Shown here piece by piece: positions 1 to 9,606 of a stretch of 64,000 nucleotides of DNA (positions are counted from its first letter, which is position 1; the number at the start of each line of letters is the position of its first letter). This DNA comes from Bacteroides timonensis (GTDB lineage Bacteria > Bacteroidota > Bacteroidia > Bacteroidales > Bacteroidaceae): assembly GCF_000513195.1 (NCBI RefSeq), contig NZ_CBVI010000001.1:248001-312000 (forward strand). The letters run 5' to 3'. The position numbers and the translations under genes are program-made. A model generated the notes under the pieces. The model had not been told where the DNA came from. It ran no database searches and worked only from the letters and a program-made list of their open reading frames with translations.

Positions 1-1
1 A

Positions 2-3000
2 GAAGCCTTTCGAATAGATGAACGAATGCTTGAAAACGGGGATGAAGGAAGCATTACACTCTACAGTCCGACAGCAAATAACCTACCGGGCAAAAATGTA
101 AAGAACATTCAGCAAGACACCGACGGAGATGAGTGGATATTTACGAACAAAGGAGTCTGTATAGTCGGTCAGAAGGTTTTATCTGATACCACCAGATTTA
201 CAAGTCTTTGTAAAAACAATGGGAATATATATACAATATCCGCCAACCGTTTAGCTACTTACCAGCAGCAGAACAAACAACTTCAAGATATAACGATACC
301 TTTCGCATACGGTAAGTTAAGCTGCATACACAGTTTGGGAAAAGATACCATCGGAGTGGGTACCGACAGCGGCGTCATACTATTCTTCGCGCAAACCAAC
401 CAATTCAAGTTTATAGATACCGGCTGTCCGTCAATCATAAGATATATATTCAAGGATAGCTACAACGAATTATGGTTATTCAGTCATGAACGCGGAGTCA
501 CACGATACAATCTGACAACCGAAGAAAAACAACATTATGAGACCCCATCACAAAATATGCCAAAGGCTGAACTCAAAAGCCGGGATGTGATTTTTGAGGA
601 TAATCAAGGAACATTATGGATAGTGCCACACCTGGGATGCCTGAGTTATTATGACCGTGAGAGCAAAGAACTCAAGCCCTATTACACTGACTACAGCAAA
701 CCCGAGTCTAAATTTACTCCTGTCATCACCAATTTTCATCTGGACAATCAAAAAAATCTATGGTTTACCAATAACTTTTGGATGGACAAAGTTTCATTCT
801 TTCCCAATGCCAGTCAACTGACAGTATTTGATAATGGCCATGAAACGCGTGCTCTCCTGACCGACAAGCAAAAGAATCTATGGACAGCGAATAAAAAAGG
901 ATTTGTCCGGATTTTCAATCCGGATAAATCCCTCAAAGGCTATCTGACACCCGATGGAAAAATCAGTAAGCAGGCCGTATCATTTTCCAAGAATATCTAT
1001 TGCTTTATGGAGGATGAGCAAGGAGATATTTGGTTAGGCAGCAAATGGGACGGTATCTTCCGGCTGAGAAAAAAGGAAAACGGAGATTTCCGGATACAAG
1101 AATATGTCCATAATGAAAATGACCCTTACAGCTTAAGCAACAACAGCGTTTATTGCATTTATCAAGACTGCCAAAAACGCATCTGGATAGCTACACATGG
1201 TGGAGGCTTAAACTTGCTTCAGGAAACGCCGGATGGAAAAACCCGCTTCGTGCATAGCGGCAATTTACTGAAAGGCTATCCACAAGACAAATTCACCAAG
1301 GCACGCATCGTTAAAGAGGTTAATAACACCATCCTTGTCGGCACAACAGAAGGACTAATTACTTTCGGCTGTGACTTCAAACAACCGGAAGATATCAAAT
1401 TCCACTCCAATGTACGTATACCTGATACAGCATCCAGCCTGAGCAGCAATGATGTTATTTATATTTATACGGACAGCCGGGAGAATACGTACGTACTTAC
1501 ATTCACGGGAGGAATCAATCAGATCATTTCAGATAATCTGCAAACGAACCATATCCAGTTCAAAACCTATACAAAGCAAAACGGATTGATATCCGACCTG
1601 GTTCTGTCAATGATTGAAGACCATCAAAATAATTTATGGATTATATCAGAGAACACAATAGCCAGATTTGATCCCGAGAGCGGCACTTTCGACCATTATA
1701 ACGAAAAACACCTCCAAAAAGAGGTCTATTTCAGCGAAGCCGCGCCTGTCATCGTACAAGATCAGTTGATATTGGGTACGGATGCAGGCATCCTAAGAAT
1801 CAATCCCCAATTACTCAGTAAAAGTGCTTATTCCCCCCCTATCGTCTTCACCGGGCTAAAACTGCAAGGAACCCAACAAAATATCGACATTGACGACCTG
1901 AAAGAACTGAGCCTGAAACCCGATGAACGAAATGTCTCTTTCCAGTTTGCCGCATTAGACTATATTGATCCGGCCTCCATCAACTACGCCTACCGCCTGA
2001 AAGGATTGGAGGAAAAATGGAATGAAGTAGACAACAGCCGTACAGCCAGTTACATTAATCTTTCTCCGGGAGAATATGAGCTTCAGATACGTTCGACCAA
2101 TAGCGACGGAGTATGGACAGATAACGTGCGGAAACTTTCAGTTATCGTTATACCTACTTTTTGGGAAACGCATTGGGCTTTGTTGCTTTATACTATTTTA
2201 TTCATCCTATTTACAGGAACTATTGTCTATATTATACTTTATATATATAAGTTACGTCACCAGATATACCTTGAACAGCAATTAGCCAATATAAAACTAC
2301 GTTTCTTTACGGATATCTCCCATGAGCTACGTACACCATTAACTCTTATCGCAAGCCCGGTGGGTGAAGTCTTGGAGAATGAAAAGATATCTCACAATGC
2401 CCGCAAACTTCTTACGGTGGTACATTCCAATACGGAACGTATGTTGCGGCTCGTCAATCAAATACTCGATTTCCGCAAAATAGAAAACAAGAAGATGAAA
2501 TTATTGCTGGAAAAAACAGAGGTTATCGGCCTATTACGGAAAGTGATGGATAACTTCAAAATTATGGCTGAAGAAAAAAATATCAACTTCCGCCTGCAAA
2601 CCGATCAAGAACGCCTCTACAGTTGGGTTGACCAGGACAAACTAGAAAAAATTGTTTTCAATTTACTGTCTAATGCATTCAAGTATACCCCTGCCAACAA
2701 GTCTATCACTGTATGCGCTTCTGTAAATGAAAAAAGATTAGTAATCTCCGTTAAAGACGAAGGCATTGGAATCGACCCCAAAAAGCAGCAAACCTTATTC
2801 CAGCGTTTTGAGACACTGGTGAATAATAATATTCTGCAACCTTCTTCCGGCATCGGTCTATCATTAGTAAAAGAGTTGATTGAACTACACCAAGGCAACA
2901 TCCGGGTAAATACTGAAATCGGAATAGGCAGCGAATTCATCGTTTCATTACCGCTTGACCAAAAAGTGTATGAAAAGAAGGAAAACACGGAATTCATTCT

Positions 3001-3904
3001 GAATGATATTCCTTCTACAGACAATCAGAAGACACTCCCTCAGCCTGTTGATGAAAAAAAGAATGCAGAAGAAACAGAAGAAGCCCTCTCTCCTGCCGAT
3101 GACGACACGAATGGAGATCCTATTTCCGTACTGATTGTGGAAGACAATGTCGAACTGAGGGATTTCCTGAACAATATTTTATCGGGAACCTATAAAGTCA
3201 TTGAAGCCACTAACGGACAAGAAGGACTGGAACAGGCCTTGTCCTACATGCCGGACTTTATCATCAGCGATATCATGATGCCGGTCATGGACGGACTGGA
3301 TATGGTAAAAGCAATCAAAGGACACCGGGATATTTGCCACATTCCTATTATTCTGCTTTCAGCCAAATCGTCTTTGGACGACCGGATTTCAGGCCTGGAA
3401 CAAGGTATCGATGATTATATTACGAAGCCTTTCAGTTCCACTTATCTAAAGATACGTATCAAATCATTGTTGCAGCAGCGCAAACAATTGCAGGAACTTT
3501 ATCTGGAACAATGGTCGGAAAAGAAAAAAAATTCCCCCACACCTTTCATAGAAATAGCACCGGAAAAACCGCAAATAGTTCCTTTTGACGAGCTATTCAT
3601 GAAGCAGGTAATGGAAATAATGCATAATCAGATGGATAATTCAGAACTGACTATTGACGAATTTACCCAAAAACTGGGCATGGGGCGCACAGTATTCTAC
3701 CAAAAATTAAAAAGCATTGTAGGTCTCTCACCCGTTGATTTTGTTCGTGAGATGCGTATCAAACGTGCCATGCAATTGCTGGAGACCGGAGAATACAATG
3801 TTTCTACAGTAGCTTACATGACTGGCTTCAACGACCCGAAATATTTCAGTAAATGCTTTAAGAAGAAATACGGAGTAAGTCCTTCGGAATTTCAAAACCA
3901 ATAG
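2..3904 (+). CDS. Hybrid two-component system sensor/regulator (HTCS), 5' partial
   Basis: One-protein two-component regulator of a polysaccharide locus; the reading frame is open to the left edge, so the true start lies upstream. Alignment by eye with the paralogue at 14024 suggests about 150-160 N-terminal residues are missing. Visible in order: periplasmic beta-propeller repeats (many W-x-G/T type Reg_prop strands), a Y_Y_Y domain ending near nt 2150, one membrane helix near nt 2170-2260, a HisKA box with FFTDISHELRTP (His near nt 2325), a HATPase with NLLSNAFKYTP and GIGLSLVKE, a receiver domain with ISDIMMPVMDG (phospho-Asp near nt 3270), and a C-terminal AraC-type HTH ending at FQNQ. 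The family binds an oligosaccharide in the periplasm and activates the adjacent PUL from the inner membrane. It is convergent with the SusC/D operon at 5344-13642, which I infer it may control. Very close similarity to the second HTCS suggests duplication. Confidence 0.95.
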   Translation, partial: EAFRIDERMLENGDEGSITLYSPTANNLPGKNVKNIQQDTDGDEWIFTNKGVCIVGQKVLSDTTRFTSLCKNNGNIYTISANRLATYQQQNKQLQDITIPFAYGKLSCIHSLGKDTIGVGTDSGVILFFAQTNQFKFIDTGCPSIIRYIFKDSYNELWLFSHERGVTRYNLTTEEKQHYETPSQNMPKAELKSRDVIFEDNQGTLWIVPHLGCLSYYDRESKELKPYYTDYSKPESKFTPVITNFHLDNQKNLWFTNNFWMDKVSFFPNASQLTVFDNGHETRALLTDKQKNLWTANKKGFVRIFNPDKSLKGYLTPDGKISKQAVSFSKNIYCFMEDEQGDIWLGSKWDGIFRLRKKENGDFRIQEYVHNENDPYSLSNNSVYCIYQDCQKRIWIATHGGGLNLLQETPDGKTRFVHSGNLLKGYPQDKFTKARIVKEVNNTILVGTTEGLITFGCDFKQPEDIKFHSNVRIPDTASSLSSNDVIYIYTDSRENTYVLTFTGGINQIISDNLQTNHIQFKTYTKQNGLISDLVLSMIEDHQNNLWIISENTIARFDPESGTFDHYNEKHLQKEVYFSEAAPVIVQDQLILGTDAGILRINPQLLSKSAYSPPIVFTGLKLQGTQQNIDIDDLKELSLKPDERNVSFQFAALDYIDPASINYAYRLKGLEEKWNEVDNSRTASYINLSPGEYELQIRSTNSDGVWTDNVRKLSVIVIPTFWETHWALLLYTILFILFTGTIVYIILYIYKLRHQIYLEQQLANIKLRFFTDISHELRTPLTLIASPVGEVLENEKISHNARKLLTVVHSNTERMLRLVNQILDFRKIENKKMKLLLEKTEVIGLLRKVMDNFKIMAEEKNINFRLQTDQERLYSWVDQDKLEKIVFNLLSNAFKYTPANKSITVCASVNEKRLVISVKDEGIGIDPKKQQTLFQRFETLVNNNILQPSSGIGLSLVKELIELHQGNIRVNTEIGIGSEFIVSLPLDQKVYEKKENTEFILNDIPSTDNQKTLPQPVDEKKNAEETEEALSPADDDTNGDPISVLIVEDNVELRDFLNNILSGTYKVIEATNGQEGLEQALSYMPDFIISDIMMPVMDGLDMVKAIKGHRDICHIPIILLSAKSSLDDRISGLEQGIDDYITKPFSSTYLKIRIKSLLQQRKQLQELYLEQWSEKKKNSPTPFIEIAPEKPQIVPFDELFMKQVMEIMHNQMDNSELTIDEFTQKLGMGRTVFYQKLKSIVGLSPVDFVREMRIKRAMQLLETGEYNVSTVAYMTGFNDPKYFSKCFKKKYGVSPSEFQNQ

Positions 3905-4213
3905 GTGTTAATTTAAGAGTAGGAAGGGCTAAGCCGTTTTGACGGAGGAACAGCCGATGGCAACCCTCGTTCAAGAGGATTTGCAATCCGCTTGTTTTTT
4001 ATTCGGGATGACGTTTAAGGAAAGAAGATAAGCATAAAGAAAAGTCTTTCCTGCATTGTTATGACTTTTCTCTATATCACTTCTTAATCCGGCAGTTATT
4101 CCCCCTCCGTCAATTCCCTGCTTTGCCATGCGTTTTTTGTATTATTCTTAATGCTTCCTAAAAGGTATCTTTAATAATCTAAGAACTAATTGATTAGAGT
4201 TTCTCTATGGTAG

Positions 4214-4394
4214 GAAACCATCGTTCCCATTAAGAGAAACTGTCGTTCTCATTAAGAGAAACTGTCGTTCCCATTAAGAGAAACTGTCGTTCCCATTAAG
4301 AGAAACTGTCGTTCCCATTAAGAGAAACTATCGTTCCCATCAAGGGAAACGCGAGTTTCCACGAGGGGAAACTGCCGTTCCCCGCAGCGGAAAT
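4214..4394. repeat. 22-bp tandem repeat array, 8 units
   Basis: Units start with GAAAC at 4214, 4236, 4258, 4280, 4302, 4324, 4346 and 4368, exactly 22 bp apart, and a final GAAAT at 4390. The central units are identical or differ at one base; the last two are diverged. Each unit pairs a GTTCCC-like half-site with a GAGAAAC-like half-site; in the seventh unit these become a perfect dyad, GTTTCC at 4355 and GGAAAC at 4367. There are no unique spacers, so it is not a CRISPR array. Confidence 0.95.
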
Positions 4395-4426
4395 GGATCT
4401 AAATACAGGAAGATTGCGGCTAAAAG

Positions 4427-4501
4427 GGCTACACCATTTGCCCGAAAGGGTGTAGCCATGTGCCCCAAATGGTGTAGCCATGCGCTTAAAAGGGTGTAGC
4501 C
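4427..4501. repeat. 22-bp-phased array of GGTGTAGCC units, first one inverted
   Basis: GGCTACACC at 4427-4435 is the reverse complement of GGTGTAGCC, which follows at 4449-4457, 4471-4479 and 4493-4501. All four start positions are exactly 22 bp apart. The first two units form a 9-bp-stem hairpin. The 13-bp stretches between units are only loosely alike. The array lies just downstream of the 4214-4394 array but uses a different unit sequence. Confidence 0.9.
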
Positions 4502-5245
4502 CTACCGGATAAAAGGTTATTTTGCCCGAAATATGAGCGTAAGTTTCCTCTAAAAAAGGTTTTATCCGCTACTTTTCGGTATACCACGTTCGTTTCTACA
4601 AAGTCTATTTGATTGAAAATTCACATTAAACGGACATTTTGAGTCTTTTACAAAAGCATCACCATGCGATATTCTTTTCATTTCCCACATACGCTTTCTA
4701 TTTGCATTTTTCTTATAAGGATTCCTTGCGTTCTTTTTCATCAAGCGCCGCACGTTGGGAAAATACTCAATCCAGACATCATCATCTCATATCTCCGCAC
4801 AAAACGATAACTGACAAATAAATTCAACTAATGGAAGTAAATATGGAGAACAAACTAGCTCCGTATCACTTCATAAATTTCGCAAGCCTTCGGCATGCTT
4901 TGAGCTAAATGATAATTCACTTTTTAGACACAGCCCGCTTACCACTTTTGCTCATTTCTTGTAGGGTTATGAAAACCTCGCTTCTTTACTTTGCTTGCAT
5001 TGCTTTATAAGAAGTAATATAGCGTTATAGCTGTGTTACAACGTTCTGTTTATAGTTTACAGGATACTGCACCATCTTGCAGCCATGCTGCACCCGTCTT
5101 GTAGTGACGCTAATTCATTTAGCATAGGGAGATGAAGGGATGATGACTGACTATCAATACTCATCCCGGTAATTGAAATATATCAGAAAATACTCTATGC
5201 TTTATTTTATAGCAATCATAAACCTCATAAGTTACTATATACATA

Positions 5246-5274
5246 AAGGGCGTTCCTCCGAATGAAACGCCCTT
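5246..5274 (-). terminator. Putative terminator of the first SusC/SusD operon
   Basis: AAGGGCGTT (5246-5254) and AACGCCCTT (5266-5274) form a perfect 9-bp stem with an 11-nt loop, about 70 bp past the stop of the minus-strand lipoprotein gene. On the minus strand it is followed by a short T-rich run. The position fits the operon end; the weak T tract lowers certainty. Confidence 0.55.
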
Positions 5275-5343
5275 CCTGCAAAGAATGTCTAACAAAACTT
5301 CACAGCCTCATATAGACAAGTATATTTAATAATACCTATGTCA

Positions 5344-7548
5344 TCACTGTCTCCATCTCGGGTCGCCAATGCCTAACTTATAGATCTCATGATTACGAAC
5401 CTGATCGGTATTCTTGAATTTCAATCCGTTCATCAGCTTCTCCGTAGTTGTTTCATGCATATCCTTGTCGCCATTCTTATAAGGCGGATTCGGATCGACC
5501 ATCAAATCAGTTGGGGCAAGCGGAGTAGAGCCTACTTTCACCGTCAACTGTTCGGCACCATTGATAACACCTGGCAAATAGTCAAGGAATGCACCGGCAC
5601 TATTCTTCTTGGCACTGAATGCACCACCTGTAAAGATACCATCATCCTTCTGCTTACCCTCTTCACTAGTTACAGCATAATTGTCTGCAATGTCAAACGT
5701 AATTTCTCTTGGTCCTGTACCTGCAAAGTCACGAATATCCATACCACCAAAGTAAAGATTACGATCGTCATCTGCCGCTTTAGCCTGAATGAAGAGGTTC
5801 TTTCTCACGATTATCTCACTACCACCCGGTATATACTTAAAGCTAAACATATTACGCCCGGAAGAGCGCGTACTATAATTTACAAAAGTATTATTCTCAA
5901 GAGTCATCTTATACCGAACGCTGGCAGGCCATGCCAAAGTCTTATTATTATCTGTAAAGATGCTAACGCGAGGTGAATCATAAAACGTATTATTACGGAA
6001 AGTGATATCACGGAAGATATTAGATTTCGGATCTTTACCATCACCGGCTATCCAGGCATAACCGCTACCGTTATTGTCGTAGTATCCGCAATTGTAGAAC
6101 AAGCAGTTTTCTATCAATATTTTTTCAAACACCTTACGTTTAGAACCTTGCACACGGATGAAACCACGAACCATACGCTGGAACGAACATCTTCTAACTT
6201 CAAAAGAACTGAACGTTACCGCCATGCCATTAGGATACATATTGGCAAAGTAATTACCTGTAGCCTTCCCATCGCCGTAGTTAGTCGCCTCTGGACTGTC
6301 AAAATCGATGTCTTCAAAGATTACAGACTTTACGTTGATAGGTGCATCACTTTCGCCTTGCTGTGGCTGACGACCAAACATAAAGTTGCAGGAGACTCCT
6401 GAACCGTCAGGTTTTTTAGACATACCATTCAAATAAATCTTAGCATTGCCTTTACCTGCTTCCAAATCAGATTGACGAGTACGTACTGTCAATCCCTTGC
6501 AAAGAGACGGGTTAGTAGCGAAATAGTAGGCTTTTCCACCTTCCAATTCAAAAATGGTACCTTCAGTCAAAGCAGCGTCAGTGGTATAATCCGTCAGAAC
6601 TTTATCCAAACACATCGCCTGATACTCCACAGCACCCGGAATGGTATCATTGGGGTCTACCACATGCGCCAAGAATATCGGATCACCCGGTTCACCATCT
6701 GTACGTACCGTGCAAGTGTTATAAACAGCATCTACATGAACAAGAATATTCTTGTTTTCAGCATCCACTACATATACACTGTTCATGTCCAGACCATCTA
6801 TATCAATGTACCCCCGTTCAAAATCTTCCTGCTTAACTGTATAATTCCGCCATTTGTCAGGAACTTGCGCATCCGGATTGGTAGGCGAAGGAACTACCGA
6901 GATAGTATGTACCACAAAGTTCCCCTCCTCATCCACTTCAAAATACTGCTTATAACTACCGGGATCACCTGATGTAGCATATACACGATCTATATTCAAG
7001 CGGAAAGAGCTTTTTGTAATATTATCAATTACAACTAAGTCAGGAGTAGGATAACGGGTATCTGTATCTATCTGCATATAGTCCGCCCAATGCCGTTGGT
7101 CACCATAACCGTACCATTTGGAATGATAATCCTCTCCTTTTGTAGAAAGAGTACGAATGGCAAAGCGGTAAGACGTACTATAATTCAAATCTTTAATAAA
7201 CAGACTCAACACATCCGGTCCTACAATCGTATCCATCAAGAGATGAGCTGGATTGTTCCAGTCTTCCGCCAAACCGGAAGATACATTAGGCTGCAACGCC
7301 ATCTTTATCTCATATCCGGCACAATCTTTTACGCCATACCAATAGAGTTGAATATCATTCAAATCTTTCACCCTACTTGCGTAAGGCTCATCAGTTCCCT
7401 TGCCCGTATTATCATCTTTGCGGAACATGGTCATAAACTCCCTGTCGGGATTAGTGCCATCAGGGTTGACAACCACTTCATCATCCTTACAAGAATAGAA
7501 GGAAATGCATAAGAGAGTCAACAAGGCATATAATGTTTTATTCTTCAT
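5344..7548 (-). CDS. Surface lipoprotein with Fn3-like N-terminus and beta-helix C-terminus (DUF4957/DUF5123 type)
   Basis: 734 residues. A lipoprotein signal (hydrophobic stretch then SFYSCKDDE, lipid Cys near residue 19) predicts outer-membrane anchoring. The N-terminal third looks like fibronectin-III-type strands (LYWYGVKDCAGYEIKMA, then YRFAIRTLSTKG). The second half has the ladder of N- and V-rich strands of a right-handed parallel beta-helix, and the protein ends with GDPRWRQ. Such proteins follow SusD in pectin PULs; I recall a B. thetaiotaomicron homologue in its homogalacturonan locus. It is the last gene of the operon, 24 bp after SusD. Likely role: surface glycan-binding protein for pectic oligosaccharides. 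Beta-helix folds also occur in lyases, so weak enzyme activity cannot be excluded, but I see no obvious lyase catalytic motif. It is paralogous in layout to the protein at 19980-21626, which shares the GDPRW end. Confidence 0.85.
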   Translation of the reverse strand: MKNKTLYALLTLLCISFYSCKDDEVVVNPDGTNPDREFMTMFRKDDNTGKGTDEPYASRVKDLNDIQLYWYGVKDCAGYEIKMALQPNVSSGLAEDWNNPAHLLMDTIVGPDVLSLFIKDLNYSTSYRFAIRTLSTKGEDYHSKWYGYGDQRHWADYMQIDTDTRYPTPDLVVIDNITKSSFRLNIDRVYATSGDPGSYKQYFEVDEEGNFVVHTISVVPSPTNPDAQVPDKWRNYTVKQEDFERGYIDIDGLDMNSVYVVDAENKNILVHVDAVYNTCTVRTDGEPGDPIFLAHVVDPNDTIPGAVEYQAMCLDKVLTDYTTDAALTEGTIFELEGGKAYYFATNPSLCKGLTVRTRQSDLEAGKGNAKIYLNGMSKKPDGSGVSCNFMFGRQPQQGESDAPINVKSVIFEDIDFDSPEATNYGDGKATGNYFANMYPNGMAVTFSSFEVRRCSFQRMVRGFIRVQGSKRKVFEKILIENCLFYNCGYYDNNGSGYAWIAGDGKDPKSNIFRDITFRNNTFYDSPRVSIFTDNNKTLAWPASVRYKMTLENNTFVNYSTRSSGRNMFSFKYIPGGSEIIVRKNLFIQAKAADDDRNLYFGGMDIRDFAGTGPREITFDIADNYAVTSEEGKQKDDGIFTGGAFSAKKNSAGAFLDYLPGVINGAEQLTVKVGSTPLAPTDLMVDPNPPYKNGDKDMHETTTEKLMNGLKFKNTDQVRNHEIYKLGIGDPRWRQ

Positions 7549-7572
7549 ATTTCAATAAAAGATTTATAGTTA

Positions 7573-9585
7573 TCAATAACCGTAATAATTTTTATAAGCT
7601 CCCGCACTACGCTGAATGGCAGAGTTCGGATAAGGCAGAATGTAACGAACTGGAGGTAAGTTATCCAAAGAAGGTATTTCTGGGTTACCGTCGCGAATCA
7701 CAGAAATAATACCGCGATAATCACCACGTATATAGCCATAGTACGAGTAAAGCATCTGATTTTCCGGAATACCATCTGTAGTGTTCCACCAACCAAAGAG
7801 GGTCGCTTTTGTCCAATCTGTTTCTCCGTCTGTATCTGCATTACTTTTCTTGTCATAAAGACAATTTTTATAAAACGTAAGTATATTCATGCTCGTGTTG
7901 GGATAAACATTCACGTCATTCGGATTTGCTACACCCGTTTTATCATCTTTATAAAATATGGTATAAGGTATAGATTCCCAAAAATCGGCATTCTTACCGT
8001 CATGTATAGAAATATCTTCCATATCCATAGTTGACTCACCATTCATTGCTATTCCGTAATAACGCATAAAGGAATAATAAACTTCTTCACCATACATATT
8101 ATTACGAACCAAGTCTTTCCAACGCATATTCTCACCCGCAAACTCAAATTTACGTTCGTCCAATACAGCTTTCAAAAATGTATCTTTATTAGCACTGACA
8201 GTGGCCAAATAATTTTCCACCGTACCTGCATCACCAGCAAATGCACGGTTACGCACTTGTCGCAAAGCCTCTACAGCTTTCGAACCATTAGTACCGTCAA
8301 CTCCTCCTTCTAATTCATTGACAGCTTCAGCATACATCAGCAATACATCAGCATAGCGCATATAAGGATAGTTTATACCCGTATTACCCTGACTGTTAGC
8401 ACCCATACTAGCAGTTGTCCAAAGTTTAGACCATTTATTATTGTGTACCGTACGGTCATTACGAAGTTTCGGTGTACCATCATATTGATAATACCACAGG
8501 CCAGTCACATAGTCACGACGGGTATCGCCTTCATCAAACAAAAAACGATAGAGAGCATTGAGACGAGCGTTCCCTTTGCATTCTCCCCAAATATTGGTAC
8601 CACTAGTATTACCCTCAAATAAATCACTTGAAGGCCCTTGAATGTAACCGATACTCCCCGTAGAGTTTTTGCCAAACGGAATCTCAAAAATGGGGTCATC
8701 GTTGTTATTTACTTTATAGTTACACTCATCGATAAATACTTGGCGATAAGAAAGATTCAAAGAGTGCTTACCAGAGGATATAACCGAGTCACAATATTGA
8801 CGGACAATCTCATAATAGTCTTTATAATTAGCCGGACGTTCCATTTTACCATAACTCGCCGTATTAGCCTGATCTGGACGAAGTGAATAACCACCACACG
8901 TCAACGCCATACGAGCAATCATAGACCAACAAAATTCTTTAGAAACGCGTTCCACTCCGGCACTCAGGTCAGCAGCCAATTGCATTTTAGGCGCAATAGA
9001 CTTTAAGTCTGCAATCAAAACCTTGTGTATTTCTTCGCGATCTGTGACAGGAAGTAACAAGCTACCGTTATCTTCAGCTCCAGAAGACGGTTCCAAAGAG
9101 AACGGTATATCACCAAACATCACCACCAAATCATGATAGAACATCGCACGCATTACTTTCGCCTCTCCCATCATCTGATTCAACTCTTCGTCGCCTTCAG
9201 CATATAATTCACTGTTTTCAAGTTGATAGATAAAGTTATTGGCATACTCCACACCTTTGTATGCAGCATTCCACGTTTTTTCTACTTCACCACCAGTGGG
9301 AGAACAATCAAAACGACGATAGCTATTATTAGTCGCTACATCATTGGTATATATTGCCATATCCACATCGCTGTTTAAACAGAAAGTACTTAGGTAAGCA
9401 CTTCCATAAGTATCACTGCTCAACAACTGAGCATAAACGCCATTGAGAGCACGATCTATCTCGGTCCTGTCATTGAAGACATAGCCGTTCTCGTATTTCG
9501 AGGGTGCCTCTACTTCCAGAAAGTCGTTACACGAAGAAAGTCCTAATGCAACCAGACTGGTCATAAAAATATATTTCAATTTCAT
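7573..9585 (-). CDS. SusD/RagB-family outer-membrane lipoprotein
   Basis: 670 residues, glycan-capturing lid of a SusC transporter. The signal ends in a lipobox, GLSSCNDFLEVEAPS, the classic SusD start with Cys near residue 19. Typical family features follow: an early helical region (ALNGVYAQLL), the ALRQVRNRAF segment, LDERKFEFAGENMRWKDLVR, and a C-terminal YILPYPNSAIQRS block. The length is a little above the usual 500-650 residues. It lies 21 bp after the SusC stop and 24 bp before the beta-helix lipoprotein, so co-transcription is near certain. Ligand inferred from context: pectic oligosaccharide. Confidence 0.97.
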   Translation of the reverse strand: MKLKYIFMTSLVALGLSSCNDFLEVEAPSKYENGYVFNDRTEIDRALNGVYAQLLSSDTYGSAYLSTFCLNSDVDMAIYTNDVATNNSYRRFDCSPTGGEVEKTWNAAYKGVEYANNFIYQLENSELYAEGDEELNQMMGEAKVMRAMFYHDLVVMFGDIPFSLEPSSGAEDNGSLLLPVTDREEIHKVLIADLKSIAPKMQLAADLSAGVERVSKEFCWSMIARMALTCGGYSLRPDQANTASYGKMERPANYKDYYEIVRQYCDSVISSGKHSLNLSYRQVFIDECNYKVNNNDDPIFEIPFGKNSTGSIGYIQGPSSDLFEGNTSGTNIWGECKGNARLNALYRFLFDEGDTRRDYVTGLWYYQYDGTPKLRNDRTVHNNKWSKLWTTASMGANSQGNTGINYPYMRYADVLLMYAEAVNELEGGVDGTNGSKAVEALRQVRNRAFAGDAGTVENYLATVSANKDTFLKAVLDERKFEFAGENMRWKDLVRNNMYGEEVYYSFMRYYGIAMNGESTMDMEDISIHDGKNADFWESIPYTIFYKDDKTGVANPNDVNVYPNTSMNILTFYKNCLYDKKSNADTDGETDWTKATLFGWWNTTDGIPENQMLYSYYGYIRGDYRGIISVIRDGNPEIPSLDNLPPVRYILPYPNSAIQRSAGAYKNYYGY

Positions 9586-9606
9586 ATTTCTATCTGTTTT
9601 AGTTAA

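Larger units (their letters stand above)
3905..5343. other. Long convergent intergenic region with repeat arrays
   Basis: About 1.4 kb without a credible gene, between the stop of the first HTCS and the stop of the beta-helix lipoprotein gene. It holds two 22-bp-period repeat arrays (4214-4394 and 4427-4501), a weak two-copy 21-bp repeat starting CTGCACC at 5067 and 5088, and a terminator-like hairpin at 5246-5274. Short open frames here (for example across the repeat array on the minus strand) have no start context or recognisable protein. The rest is AT-rich unique sequence in which I see nothing. Confidence 0.7.

Noticed and set aside
4214..4394. CRISPR-like array
   Set aside because: Repeats are contiguous 22-bp units without spacers, and no cas gene is nearby.
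4831..4905. Possible 24-residue peptide starting MEVNMENKLAP
   Set aside because: No ribosome site or promoter box and too short to support.
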